Below are positions 45,722 through 57,400 of a stretch of 64,000 nucleotides of DNA, one piece after another; positions within the stretch are counted from its first letter, which is position 1; every line of letters begins with the position of its first letter. Under the pieces are notes generated by a model. It made no database searches. It was given only the letters and a program-made list of their open reading frames with translations, and was not told the origin of the DNA. The position numbers and the translations under genes are program-made. This DNA is from Pseudisothecium myosuroides (Eukaryota; Streptophyta; Bryopsida; Hypnales; Lembophyllaceae): NCBI GenBank assembly GCA_951799445.1, contig OX637289.1, positions 22,196,245 through 22,260,244 of the forward strand, read 5' to 3'.

Positions 45722-47014
45722 GGGTACCAATCAAAATGGTGTTTTTGCATTCCCAAGGAAAGAAATTTTAGTGCTACCAACTTAGGCACCCTCCCGAGGG
45801 TTGAAAAATTATTGTTTTACCATGAAATTTTGGCACAAGAACATCTTTATGTTAATAACATGTGTACCAAATTTCAAAGTCAAAAGATTCACCCCCAAAA
45901 AAGAAATTCAATATCTGCCAACATGTATAGGTGTGAGAAAATTTTTGGTACTGCCAACTTTGACACTATCCCAAGGGTTGAGAAAAAAACATTTTACCAT
46001 TCAATTTTTGGCATCACATATTCTCTATGTTGATAATATGTGTGCCAAATTTCAAGGTCAAAAGATTTACAAAAAAAGATATTCTAATTCTACCAACATG
46101 TGTAGTCGTGAGAATGATTTTTTACATCCACGTAAACTTTACCCATAAAATGACACTATCCCAAGGGCTGAAAAAATCATTCTCACAACTACACATGTTG
46201 GTAGAATTAGAATATCTTTTTTTGTGTGAATCTTTTAACCTTGAAATTTGTTGCACATATTATTAACGTAGAGATGATTCCATAATAAAATTTCATGGTA
46301 AATAAATAATTTTTTAACCCTTGGGAGAGTGTCAAAGCTGGTAGGAGTGAAATTGTTTCTCACAACTACACATGTTGGTAGAGTTTAGATATCTTTTTTT
46401 GTGTAAATCTTTTAGCCTTGAAATTTGGCATACATGTTATCAACATAGAGATTATGTGATGCCAAAAATTTCATAGTTAAAAAAATTATTTCAGCCCTCG
46501 GGAGGGTTTCAAAGTTGGCAGTAGTCATTAGATGAGAAATTAGCCCTGTGGAGGGCTGCATGTTCCCAGCCTGTGGGAACTACTGAATACAGGGCCGCGG
46601 CAACTTGCTGATGTGGCCGAGCGACTACCACGTCGGAATTTTTTTTTTTCTGTTTTTTTTTCATTTCAAGAATGTAAATTTTTTTTTTTTAATTTTTTTG
46701 TCGGGAATAGCCATTCCTTGAAACTGCGGGGGGGACTAGCGTCAGGAACGGGTCTGAAATGGCCCTCCCGACCCTCCAAAACTCATCTAATGGAAAATTT
46801 TCTCACTGCTACACATGTTGGTAGATATTGAATATCTTTTTTTTGGTGAATCTTTTGACCTTGAAATTTGGTACACATGTTATTAGCATAAAGATGTTCT
46901 TGTGCCAAAAATTCATAGTAAAAAAACAATTTTTCAGCCCTCAGGAGGGTGCCAAAGTTGGTAGCACTGAAATTTCTTTCCCTGGGAATGCAAAACACCA
47001 TTTTGATTGGTACC
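45722..47014. mobile_element. Foldback element made of tandem inverted ~190-bp units
   Basis: The outer ends GGGTACCAATCAAAATGG and its near-complement are flanked by TA on both sides. Inside, two units in one orientation (from about 45720 and 45930) face three in the other (from about 46170, 46350 and 46795). Each unit has TACCAACATGTGTAG-like, GATATTC, TTTCAAGGTCAAAAGAT-like and CCCGAGGG-like strings. The third inverted unit is interrupted by the MITE at 46526. Translated frames repeat only because the DNA repeats. Confidence 0.7.
46526..46792 (-). mobile_element. CATTAGATG-type MITE, copy 2 (nested)
   Basis: CATTAGATGAG at one end and CTCATCTAATG at the other. It contains GATGTGGCCGAGCGACTACCACGTC and an oligo-T core, in reverse order relative to copies 1 and 3. 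It interrupts a repeat unit of the surrounding foldback. Against the intact sister unit at 46340 (GGAGTGAAATTG), the insertion lies between AGT and GAAA with no duplicated bases. Confidence 0.75.
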
Positions 47015-49769
47015 TACGATACAATCAACCCAAACCTAAAACATTATCAAATCTTTGAGATTTAACCATAGGATCTCATTTTCAATACATATATAGTGTT
47101 TTTAAGGGATTATAATGAAGAAACTTGGCAAACTAAAGACTAGGTATGATTTATATATATATATTAAGCATTTTATTAAATGATCGATTTTATCAAGCAT
47201 GCTTCATACAAGCATGCATTTATATCATAATTTAGAGTTTGGAAATTCCAAATGATATGGAATAATATTAGTATCTAATTTATTAATATCTATGTAGCCA
47301 TACTTATATTTATATTTCCATACTTATGTGTGTGTATATATATATATATATCCGTATCTATAACCATATCTACATAGATATGTATCCATGTTTGTATAGA
47401 ATGTAATAGGCATTTTTTACTTTAATAATTTAATCCCGAACAATTTTAAAAAAAAAAGTTGAATCTAGTGCTTTTGAAAAGATAGTGAATTATTAGAAAT
47501 TTTCATGAGAAAAAATCTCATGGTTCAATGTCTTTTAAGTAGAAATTGAAGATTTTGGGTATCTTTGTTGACTACATTATTAGATTTTACCATTGAATAT
47601 GAAATAATATATGAGGGCTACAAATTGAAAAATTGTGTTAAGATGAAGGTAGTTGAGTTAGAAATGAAAGTTCAAAAGTTGAAATGACCCTCAAGTGTGC
47701 AACATTTATAAAAAGCTAAACCTTACTTTGTGAAGAAGTGAACTTCATTACACCTTAAACTATATTGCAAATAACTTTCTCAATGAATTGAAATATGTTA
47801 ATATCAATGGTTTGAATTTTTAAATGAACTCTATATCCTAAAAAATTGACTTCTAATAATTATCAAAATTACGTTCAAAATTGAATTTCATATGTTACTT
47901 TTGCTTAGAGATATCGTGGTTGCCTTCCATTTTAAAATCTTCATATCTTTCATCTCATAATTAGTGATAATGAAATTAATTGAAGCCTCACACGTATATA
48001 TAGATTTAATAAACTATAATCTAAAATAAATAAATTTATACATTTTCTTGATTTTCTTGATTTCAGCTTTTGAGCAATAAAGCCTTATATTCATTGATTC
48101 ACATATTGGAATTCCATGAAATTTTATAATCCATTAGATGTTGGATTTTCATACCTTTACAAAACATTCAATATTCAATATGAAAATAATAACCACTAGA
48201 GTATATATATTATGATTTAGGATGATTCAAAAAATGTAACTGAAAGAGGTTTTACTATTCATTAAAAGTAATGATTTTGACACTATCCATTTCTTAAAAT
48301 TATTAATCGATTAATGTAAGATACATTTTTAGCCAATTATAAGAAACTTCATTATTTATTAATTAAAATTGTGATTTTGAAGTCTATATATCTCTCTTTG
48401 ATATGTTAAAGATGTTTTGTGAAGTTTTTTAGGCATATTACTAATTTTGAATGTTACAATAATAAAATATGATTGTATGCAATCCAAGTACAATGTATTG
48501 TCTTCTAATTGTGAGGAACTTGTTCTAACCTTGCAGCTCTAAGTCGAAAAGAGAAGTCAAAATTTATAGCACTTCAAGTAATGTAAATTTTGTTTTACCT
48601 CATTTTGCGATTCTAAATTGTGAAAGTAGTATTAAACCGAAATTTACATAGAGGATGATTAGAATGCATGCAATCATATATGTCACACACTTAATTTCAA
48701 ACTACATTATCTTTGCTAGGAAATCAAACATGATTTTACCTTATTTCAAGGTTTGTAATATTCTAAATACAATTTCATCAACTATATGGATTATAATTAA
48801 TTGAAATGCAATAAAACTAACTAAAATATTTTTTGAAATAGAAATATCACATAGTTGGACATCATCAATTTCAATACATTTACAAAACCATAATTTTATC
48901 CTATTTGTTTGCACTCTATGTGCATAAAATAGTAGAACTACATTACTATTAAGGTGATGTATTTGATTTTGTATGAGAATTGCTATTTTATCTAGTTGTG
49001 AAAAATAATGATGCATAATTTTAAGTGAAAGATAGAAAATTTGAAATTTATGTAAGAATTGACATCTTGGGGTTAATATGTGAGAAATGACATGATGCTA
49101 ATGTGTAAGAGGTGCCATCATTGAACTTATGTGTGAAATGAAATCCTTGGGCTTGTGTAAAAGTGACAACTTTGGATTTTAAATGACATCCATGATGACA
49201 CTCATATAAAACAAGGCATCATTAACTTGTATAAGAACATGAGATCATTACATTAGAATAAGAAGTAACATCATGAATTTTGTTATAGAAAAAGTAAATA
49301 AAAAAATTACCGTATCAATAATGGCGCAAAGTTGAAAATAGAATTTTGAGATTTGAAAAGGATTGTTGCAGGACACGCTTTTTGATTTTGTGCCAAAATG
49401 AGTGTAGTAGTAGACGTATTTTAAATTTTGTGAGATTTTTGAAAGTTCATACAAAGATTTGAAAAATTAGTAAAATTATAAAAATAAAATATTTTCAAAA
49501 ATTTAGATTCAAAAAATTTATTACAAAAAATAACGCACAAAAAACAATTGACGAAATATTTCAAAAAATCTAAACACACAAAAAAAATATTAATTATTTT
49601 TTGCAATTCTAATAGGATGGTTCTGCAAAAAGAAATAAAAAATAATTTTTTTATGTATAGAATCTCATAAAGAAAAAAATCCTACTTTGCTAATGTTATT
49701 GATATAAAAAATGAAGTACTTTTAGATAAAATTTTGGAGAGAGACATAATTTTTGTATAAAAGACATTT
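47015..49769. other. Very AT-rich intergenic DNA with ATATCC-type simple repeats
   Basis: No gene seen. Positions 47290-47400 hold (TA)n and degenerate CATACTTATATTTAT / CCGTATCTATAACCATATC repeats like those at 52095-52275 and 61110-61230. Confidence 0.5.
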
Positions 49770-50032
49770 CATTAGAAGAGATTTGAGGGCTGGAAGGGGC
49801 CGTTTCAGGCTGTTCCCGCAGCTGGGAACAGTCAGAATATAAAAATTAAAAAAAAATAAATTAAAAAAATAAATAAATATTTATTTAAAAAAATTATTAA
49901 AAAATTAATTTTTTATTATTTTCTGACGTGGCACTCTCTCGGCCACGTCAGATTACTGCTCCCAGGCTATTCCCAGGGTTCCCAGGGCTAGATAACTCGC
50001 GGGCTCTTAGAGCCCTCAAATCTCTTCTAATG
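49770..50032 (+). mobile_element. CATTAGATG-type MITE, copy 3
   Basis: CATTAGAAGAGATTTGAGGG and its exact complement form the best-kept ends of the family. An inner hairpin TCTGACGTGGC...GCCACGTCAGA lies beside an oligo-A/T core. Length 263 bp. Flanking bases show no clear target duplication. Confidence 0.82.
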
Positions 50033-52991
50033 GTTCAAATATTCAATTTTTGAATTCTAAATTTTTATTTCAAAAGAAAACCTTTGGGAAGGCCTTTTTG
50101 CATTTTTTGAAAGCAAATACTATATTTGGTGCCAAGGTTGACATCCTATGCTAAATATTGAATTAAAATTTGCATAAATGGTTCAACAAGCAAAAGTAAA
50201 ATACATAAATTTTAAAAAATTAAGATAAAATATATTAGGCGTTTTAGTTGCTTTTATAATTAAAGTTGGATGAAGAATTTTGTGATGGTATTTTAGAAGC
50301 CAATTTAGAAGGCTACCTAAGACCTCCACCAATTTGCTTCTTTATCTAGTTCACTAATTTATTACAAGATTTTGTTTTATTTTTGGGCTTTCCTTGACAT
50401 TCACACCACAACAAAAAACAATATTTTTTGGGGGGTCAAGATGGACTTGTCTCATTTCCTTACTATTTGGCATTGTTTTTAATATTTTTTTTGTTTTTAG
50501 TTTTCCTTTCAAAATAATTTTCAATTTTTTCAACTATTGATTTTTAAGATCTTTTTACTGAACTTGATAGCTAGTTATAGTAGTGTCTAAAGGTTTTTCT
50601 TAGGAACCTATAAGTAACATTCTTGAAGTATAAATATTCCAAAATATCCTCAAAATAGTTTGAAAATATAATTTTATATGATTTTTGAAGCTTTATTTTA
50701 CTAGTAAAGCTCTTGAATTTTGATTGCTGAGTAAAATGAAACCTCTATTTGAACACACTTGACTTTCTAAAATCCACATTATTGGCCCTCCCACAAAGTA
50801 TACATCTTGGTTGAAGGTTGTTTCTAATCACTAAACTAGGTTTGAAATTATAATTTCTTATATAAGGTGCATAATAGTTCTTTGTACTTTTATTATGAAT
50901 TTTTTGACTATTGAAAATATAACACAAATTTGTAGTCCAAAATCACCTCTTTCAAAGAAAAGAGATCGGTAGTGAGAATAATATTTCTTCTAATATTAAG
51001 GATTTTCAAAATTATAATATATATGTAAACAATACTGGTTATATATCGATAAAAATAAATTTTCATTCAAAAGTAGTATTGTATATGGTAGTCAATTTAT
51101 ATAACACCATAACATTCTTAAATATGAAGAGCTTGGTCCTCTACTATAGTAGCAGACATGTACATGTGTGACAAAAGAGTCAATTTCAAATAAAACCACA
51201 CATGATTTCTGAAAGGAATAAACGTAGCATTATCCCATTGATTGTTAAGCTTTTATAGAATTTGTAAAAGAGATACACACTTAATTTTTCTACTACCGTA
51301 CAATGAGGTCAGATTCATTCAACTCCAAACAAAATCATTTCTTTTTGCAATGATTTCCCTTTAGTTAATCCAACATAGAATTTTTAGAGTTTCGTTTCAA
51401 AAGATTGGGAATATTTTGCTAAACTTTAGCAAAGCTTGAGTTAGAGGCTCACTTGGGATGGCTGTATCTGGGCATGCAGACAAGCCGGGAGTGAATCTGG
51501 GAGTCCATGATGATTGAGTTCACTGGCCAATGCTATTTCAGTGATAAAGTGGTTAGGGTCTAATGCGTTTTTTAGTGGCTCAGAGCCGGAGTGAACTGAG
51601 TTTTCACTCGTCTCCACTCAAAAACACTGATTTAAAAAAAAATTCTACACATTTTAAAATTTGCAAATTTTGAATTTATATTTGCAATCAGAGGTTCTAA
51701 AAGGGTATGAAAGGCAAATTAATCAAGCACAAAATAGGGGGCATGTTTTTAGTAAGTTTATGTAATGCATGGATATTTTATATTTATAAACCAATCACCT
51801 TGGTATGTATATTATTTTTCATTTTCATTTTTCATCAAGGTTTTTTTTAGGATTCAAATTATTTTCATTAACATTTCTATACATTTCAAATATACCTCGC
51901 TATAATTTCTGAAAATTTCATTACATGCCATATATAATTATATTTTGAATTATTTTTTAACAAATCTGCCTGAGCGTAGGGTAATTGTAGAACTTGAGCA
52001 AAAATTTGAGCAAACCCGTTGTGTGAAATAAATTCATAAATTCAACTTGTAAAACCCACCCCAACCACCCATATTTGTATTCATGGGGAACCTGTGGAAC
52101 TTCCAAACCATATTGGATATATTTGTATTTTTCCTTGTGAATACATATACTTCCATATCCATATTCTATATTTGTATTTTTTAGGCATATCCATATCCGT
52201 ATTTTGTATTTTGGAGTCTAAAACTATATCCATATCTTGTAACTATATCCGCATTTTGTATGCATATTCTGTATCCAAATTTGGGAGGCCAAGATCGTCT
52301 ATTTTACAAGCATCGATGACTTTGGTTTTTTCAAAAGATTGACAGCATTTAGGAAGGAGTTTTTTTCCCTTGAATTCAAATCAACAACTCTTGATTTTTC
52401 CAAGCAAGGGGGTGGGGGCCGAATTGTAAACAAACATCATGTTCACATCTTTTGGGTACATAGTAGTACACATGTACATGTGCTACAATCCTTTAATTCG
52501 GGGAAAAATTTGCATTCAAGAATTAATCTTAGTGCAATACAAGTCCATCCTCCATCCCTTTCCAACCATTTAATGATGCTAGATTAGCATAATCTTGACA
52601 AGTTTCTGTTGAGTTCCTATTGTAGGATGTCCTCCAATAATGCCAGAGTAATGAAGGTTATAAAGGCAATGGGAAGCATGAAAGGAAAAAGGTCCTCCCA
52701 CTTGTAGTTCAAAATGTTATGAAAACAAAAGAAATTGATTATAGTAAATGTTAAATTCTAATTAAGGTAAAACAACCAAAAACATCTTTGTATTCATTCC
52801 TAACAAGTAGAGTTTTATTGAAAATGCCCTCCAAAATGCAATTAACCTGTCCTCATACTTACCAATGATTGGTGGGCTGTGAATTCTTTAGATTTCAATT
52901 TTATGACCATGGGATGGCTTTAGTGGTCTATGAAGCTTCCACTTTAAAAATTCATAATAATTACTTGTTTTATTCAAAAATTCTAATTTAA
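50033..52991. other. AT-rich intergenic DNA
   Basis: No gene recognised. Positions 51630-51750 match 850-960. Positions 52095-52275 hold degenerate tandem CATATCCATATCCGTATTTTG-type repeats; the open frame over them is repetitive. Confidence 0.5.
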
Positions 52992-53926
52992 CCCCTAAAA
53001 GCCCGTTGTCCGTTCGGGGGACAAATGCGTTTTCGGGCAGGTACCTATGGGCTGAAATTGTGTTCTGATTTTTTGAAATTTTTTTTGGAGATAGAAAAAC
53101 TGATAAGCTTTGTGGGAATATAATTTTTTTCTCAATCGGTGCCCGGGAAAAAAAGTTATGACCAAATAAGCTCAAAACAGGGGACGGCGGGCAGCTCGGG
53201 CAGCAGAAAAAAAATGGACAAAAATTTGAATTTTTTTTTTTAATATTTTTTTTCTGATAGATTATATTTTTGCCTATCCAGAAAGCTTTGATTCATTTCA
53301 TTTGGATATGTTATGAGAAAGTTATGGACATTCTTGTTTTTCGGGCAGTTTGAGCATCTTCTTGAAAAAAATAACTTGTAGGATGCATTTCGGAATGCAA
53401 TTTTTCAAATTTTTCAAATTTTTTTTTTTGGCATGGTTTAGTTTACTTGCTAGAACAATCTCACCATTGGGATTAGTGCATTTTAATTCCATCTAAGAGA
53501 TATTAATATTTTAGATTTTCCTTCTATCTCATACCTACTTCTACTTAACAATTTTCTTAAGGATGAAAATTAAGTTTTTTTGAGTTTCTTTTTTTTTCCT
53601 AGACTCTCAACTCAATTCTCCACTATAAAGATTTAAAGCTCAAAACGCTGTAGTGCAAAAATTTTAAGTTAAAAATGTTTAAAGACAAAAAATCTGGTCC
53701 CGCAATGTGCTGAAAAACTTGTTTTTTCCACTTTAAACGCAGATATCTTGCAATCTGTGCGGTCAAAAATTCTGAAATTTTTTCCACACATTCTCATACC
53801 AATTAGGTGTAAGATCCTACGGTTAGATGTGAAAAAAAAATAATTTTAATTTTTTTTTACTTTTTGCTATAGAAATGGCAGTTTTCAGTGTTTTTTGGCA
53901 GAAAAAAGACCTTGGACCTTTAGGGG
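52992..53926 (-). mobile_element. TTAA-bounded non-autonomous element, copy 2 (piggyBac-like)
   Basis: TTAA flanks both ends (52988-52991 and 53927-53930). Termini CCCCTAAAAGCCCG and GGACCTTTAGGGG match copy 1 in inverted orientation, and the interiors align (CCCACTGGGATTAGTG-like, ATAACTTTCTCATAAC-like and CGCAGATATCTTGCAATCTG strings). The length differs by one base from copy 1. No transposase frame. Confidence 0.78.
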
Positions 53927-54432
53927 TTAAAAAAACAATCATGATTATAACTGCTAGTACTACGAAAATGTTTTTTTTCTTGAAATAGGTGCCTCCAACT
54001 ATGCGGAATTGCTTGTTTTGATGGTTCTGTGTGTTTTCACCTAAACCGGCTTGTAACTGACCAAATGCTTGAAGAATTAAGGTACAAGAATTTTAAATTG
54101 ATGATTTTGTCCTATCTGAGCTCTCAGTGAACGCGGATTGATACCCGGATTGATACCCGGATTGATACCCGGACGCACGCCGCCCAATTGTAGACCTCAA
54201 ATAGGGACCTGTAACGACGAAGCTCCATCCTCCAAAACCCCGCACTCTGCGCTCGTTCTTTCTTTGTTTTCCCGCCGTCCTGGCTCATCCCTTGCTTCAA
54301 TGCATTGGATCTTCAATTTTTGCGCCTCCCGCGAAAGCTCGCTTAGTTTCCTCACTCGCACAACAGATTCCAAGCGCCATTTCGAGTCACGAGAGCTTCT
54401 TCGCGGGCCGGAGCCACCACAAGCAGCAGACG
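53927..54432. promoter_or_regulatory. Upstream region of SMC6 with 12-bp triplet repeat
   Basis: GGATTGATACCC occurs three times in exact tandem at 54135-54170, about 260 bp before the SMC6 start. The DNA then becomes GC-rich, as expected of a leader. No TATA box I would defend. Confidence 0.5.
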
Positions 54433-57400
54433 ATGCGAGGCAACAACAGCACCACGACCATGTCGATGGAGGGGCCGGTGCCGATGGACGAGTCGGAGGA
54501 CGGAGACGTCGAAGAAGTCGCCGCTAACGGCAACAGCAACCACGCTCGTCTCGCCCGCACTTTGTATCCTCTCTCAATTCTGATTTTTCTTTCTTTCGGA
54601 AATGCTGCATTTCGCAATTTGACTTCACTTGAATTCGTGTGCTGAATCGGTTTTTGGATTTTGAGGATGAGACGGATCATGTTTCAATTTTTTTAGTTAG
54701 GTTTTTAGTGGAGTGAGTATTTGGAATTTCTTTCCATTTTGAGAATATTGAGTTGCGATTTTTTCTTGTTTAGGTGATGAGTGTGTGTGCTGTGTGTTAG
54801 TGTTGTTGGATATTGGATTTGTCCGCTTCTTCCGTTGTGGCCGTTTCTGCTTCGGTCTGTAGCGTCAGAGGCTGGTGTATTGTGTATTACTCTTGTCTAA
54901 ATTTTCTGTGACATTTCAGAGAAATGGTCAGGAGTTAGGGGCAGGAGTATGTTCACTATGCTGTTGTGAATTTTTAGTACTTTCGGTGCAGTTTTTCGTC
55001 TGTTGTGAGTTGATTTGGAGGTGACGTGTTTCTTTTTTTAAACCGCGTTTCGACATTGAAGAGGAGATTATAAATTAGAGGACATTTGGGAAGGGAAGTT
55101 TGGAAGGAGAACCTTGAATGCTCTGTTTATGACTGATCAGTATGCTCTCTTTGGCTGACGTAACCTTTTTCGCGGTTCTTCTCTAGACGAAAACTCCGCG
55201 AAAAACTCCTTGCTGTCACTGTTTATTGTCCGTTCCTCTGAACATATTGTTTAAAAAAAAAATTCAGTTGCTGTTTTAGGGTTTGGAAATGTCGTCAACT
55301 CTCACCAGTTCAAGGCTTTGCTTGCAAGTTTCAGTAGTCTTTTGATATGTGATGCTTTCTTTGGTTTGAGGTTCTGAGGAAGTCGCCGGAGGGTTCTAAT
55401 CCCCAGGATTACCATTTCATTGGACGAAGTTAGTCTTGTTTGTATTGACAGTGTAGATGTGAAGGAAGTAGTGGAATTGTGGATTTAGATGTTGGAGTTT
55501 TGATGCTTTCGTTGTTTTACTTAACGTGATACGAAGACATCAACGAGCAGGGCTAGAGAAGGCAGGGTCTATCAAACGAGTCCGGGTTGAAAACTTCATG
55601 TGTCACCCCAGCCTTTCTATAGACCTTGATGATCGCGTGAATTTCATCACAGGTCAGAATGGAAGTGGAAAGAGTGCAATCCTTACTGCTTTGTGTGTTG
55701 CATTCGGTATCAAAGCACGAGGCACGCAGCGTGCTACTTCACTGAAAGACTTCATTAAGAATGGCCAGAGCTATAGTTCCGTACTTGTTGACATCAAAAA
55801 TGAGGGCGGGGACGCCTTCAAACCCGATGTTTATGGGAAAGTCATAACCATTGAGAGGAGAATCACGGAGAGTACGCATAGTTTCACGATGAAGGACGAG
55901 CGTGGGAAAAAAGTCGGACACAAGAGAGAAGACCTTCAGGAACTTCTTGATCATTTTAATATTGAAGTGGAGAACCCGTGTGTTATCATGACTCAGGATA
56001 AAAGTAGGGAGTTCCTTCATGCTGGCAGTGGGAAGGAGAAGTTCAGTTTTTTTTTCAAGGCGACATTGTTGCAGCAGGTTTCAGACCTGCTGAAAAGCAT
56101 CCGTGTCAGCCTTACGAGTGCGAATGGCGTAATTGACGAGATCCAAGAGGAATTGAGGCCTTACGCAGAGGAATTAAAATCGCTCGAGGATCAGATTAAG
56201 AGTGTTCAGCAGATTGAACAGTACAGGGATGAAGCAACTGCTGTGAAGAAGAAGCTTGCGTGGTCATGGGTTGACAATACTAGAAAGGAACTTGCACAGC
56301 ATGAACAGGCCCTCGATAAAGACCGGGATAAGATAAGTACTTGCCAGCAGAAACTACTTGCTGCAGTGGCAACGGTTAGTCAGGTAAAAGAGGCTATGGA
56401 AGTGAAACAAGCAAGTATACAGCAGATTCTAGCGACATCTGGGCAGTTGCGAAACGCTCAACTAGCGTTGGAGAAAGAACTAGCTGAGGCAACCAAAGAA
56501 CGTGCAGGATTCGAAGAGGATTTGGAAAAGAAGAGGAGAGAAATTACTAGAAGCAGAGGTCAGTTGCGAAGCCTTGAGCAGCAGGTCACGGAAATCTTTC
56601 AAAAACACGCTCAAAACACTCAAGCGGAGGCCTTTGAAAGGGAGCAGCAATTTCTGGCTGTTAAACAAGCCATTGAGTCGAAGAAGAACGAATTGAATAG
56701 TCTGACGGAAGAAGAAAAAGATTTGCAAGGCAAGACGGACTCTGCCAAGCAGCAAGCTGTCAACATAAAAGCTGAGATTGATGAAATTCGTGCTAATATT
56801 AACGACTTGGCCGGTTTCCTTCGCCGCCTAAGTCTACAGAGGATCAACCGAATGACCGCCTTCGGAGGTGACAGAGTCCTAGACCTGCTAAAGTTCGTTG
56901 AACAGCGAGAACGTGAATTCTCTACTCCACCGATTGGGCCCATTGGGTCTCATCTTACTCTTGTTGATGAAAACTGGTCCCTTGCGATTGAAGTAGCACT
57001 TGGGAAGCTTCTCGATGCTTTTATAGTGGCAAATCATAGGGACATGCTCTTACTTAGGCAAATTGCCTCAAGAGCACGTTATGGTAATCTTCGAATTATC
57101 ATTTATGATTTTAATTTGCCTCCACTGCGACCGCGACCGGACCAGCTTCCAGACTCAAGTCTTCTGACAGTGAGGGATGTCCTTCAAACTCAGAATACTG
57201 TCGTTATGAATACTCTCATTGACCAGGTACATTCTCTAATCTCTCGCTCAGTGACTTGGTTACGTTACTCACAATTTCCGTTTTCTCCTACTCATAGGAA
57301 GTGATGCTTTTGGCGTAAGAACTTGCAGAGATGATAGCCAGCCTTCTATGTTCCATTAATGTACATCTAGTGTTCCATTTAATTCGTGATTCTCTGTTAT

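Noticed and set aside
45644..46148. Two overlapping frames of 129 and 115 codons with repeated peptide motifs
   Set aside because: The peptide repeats come from the DNA repeat units of the foldback; they do not continue through the other units.
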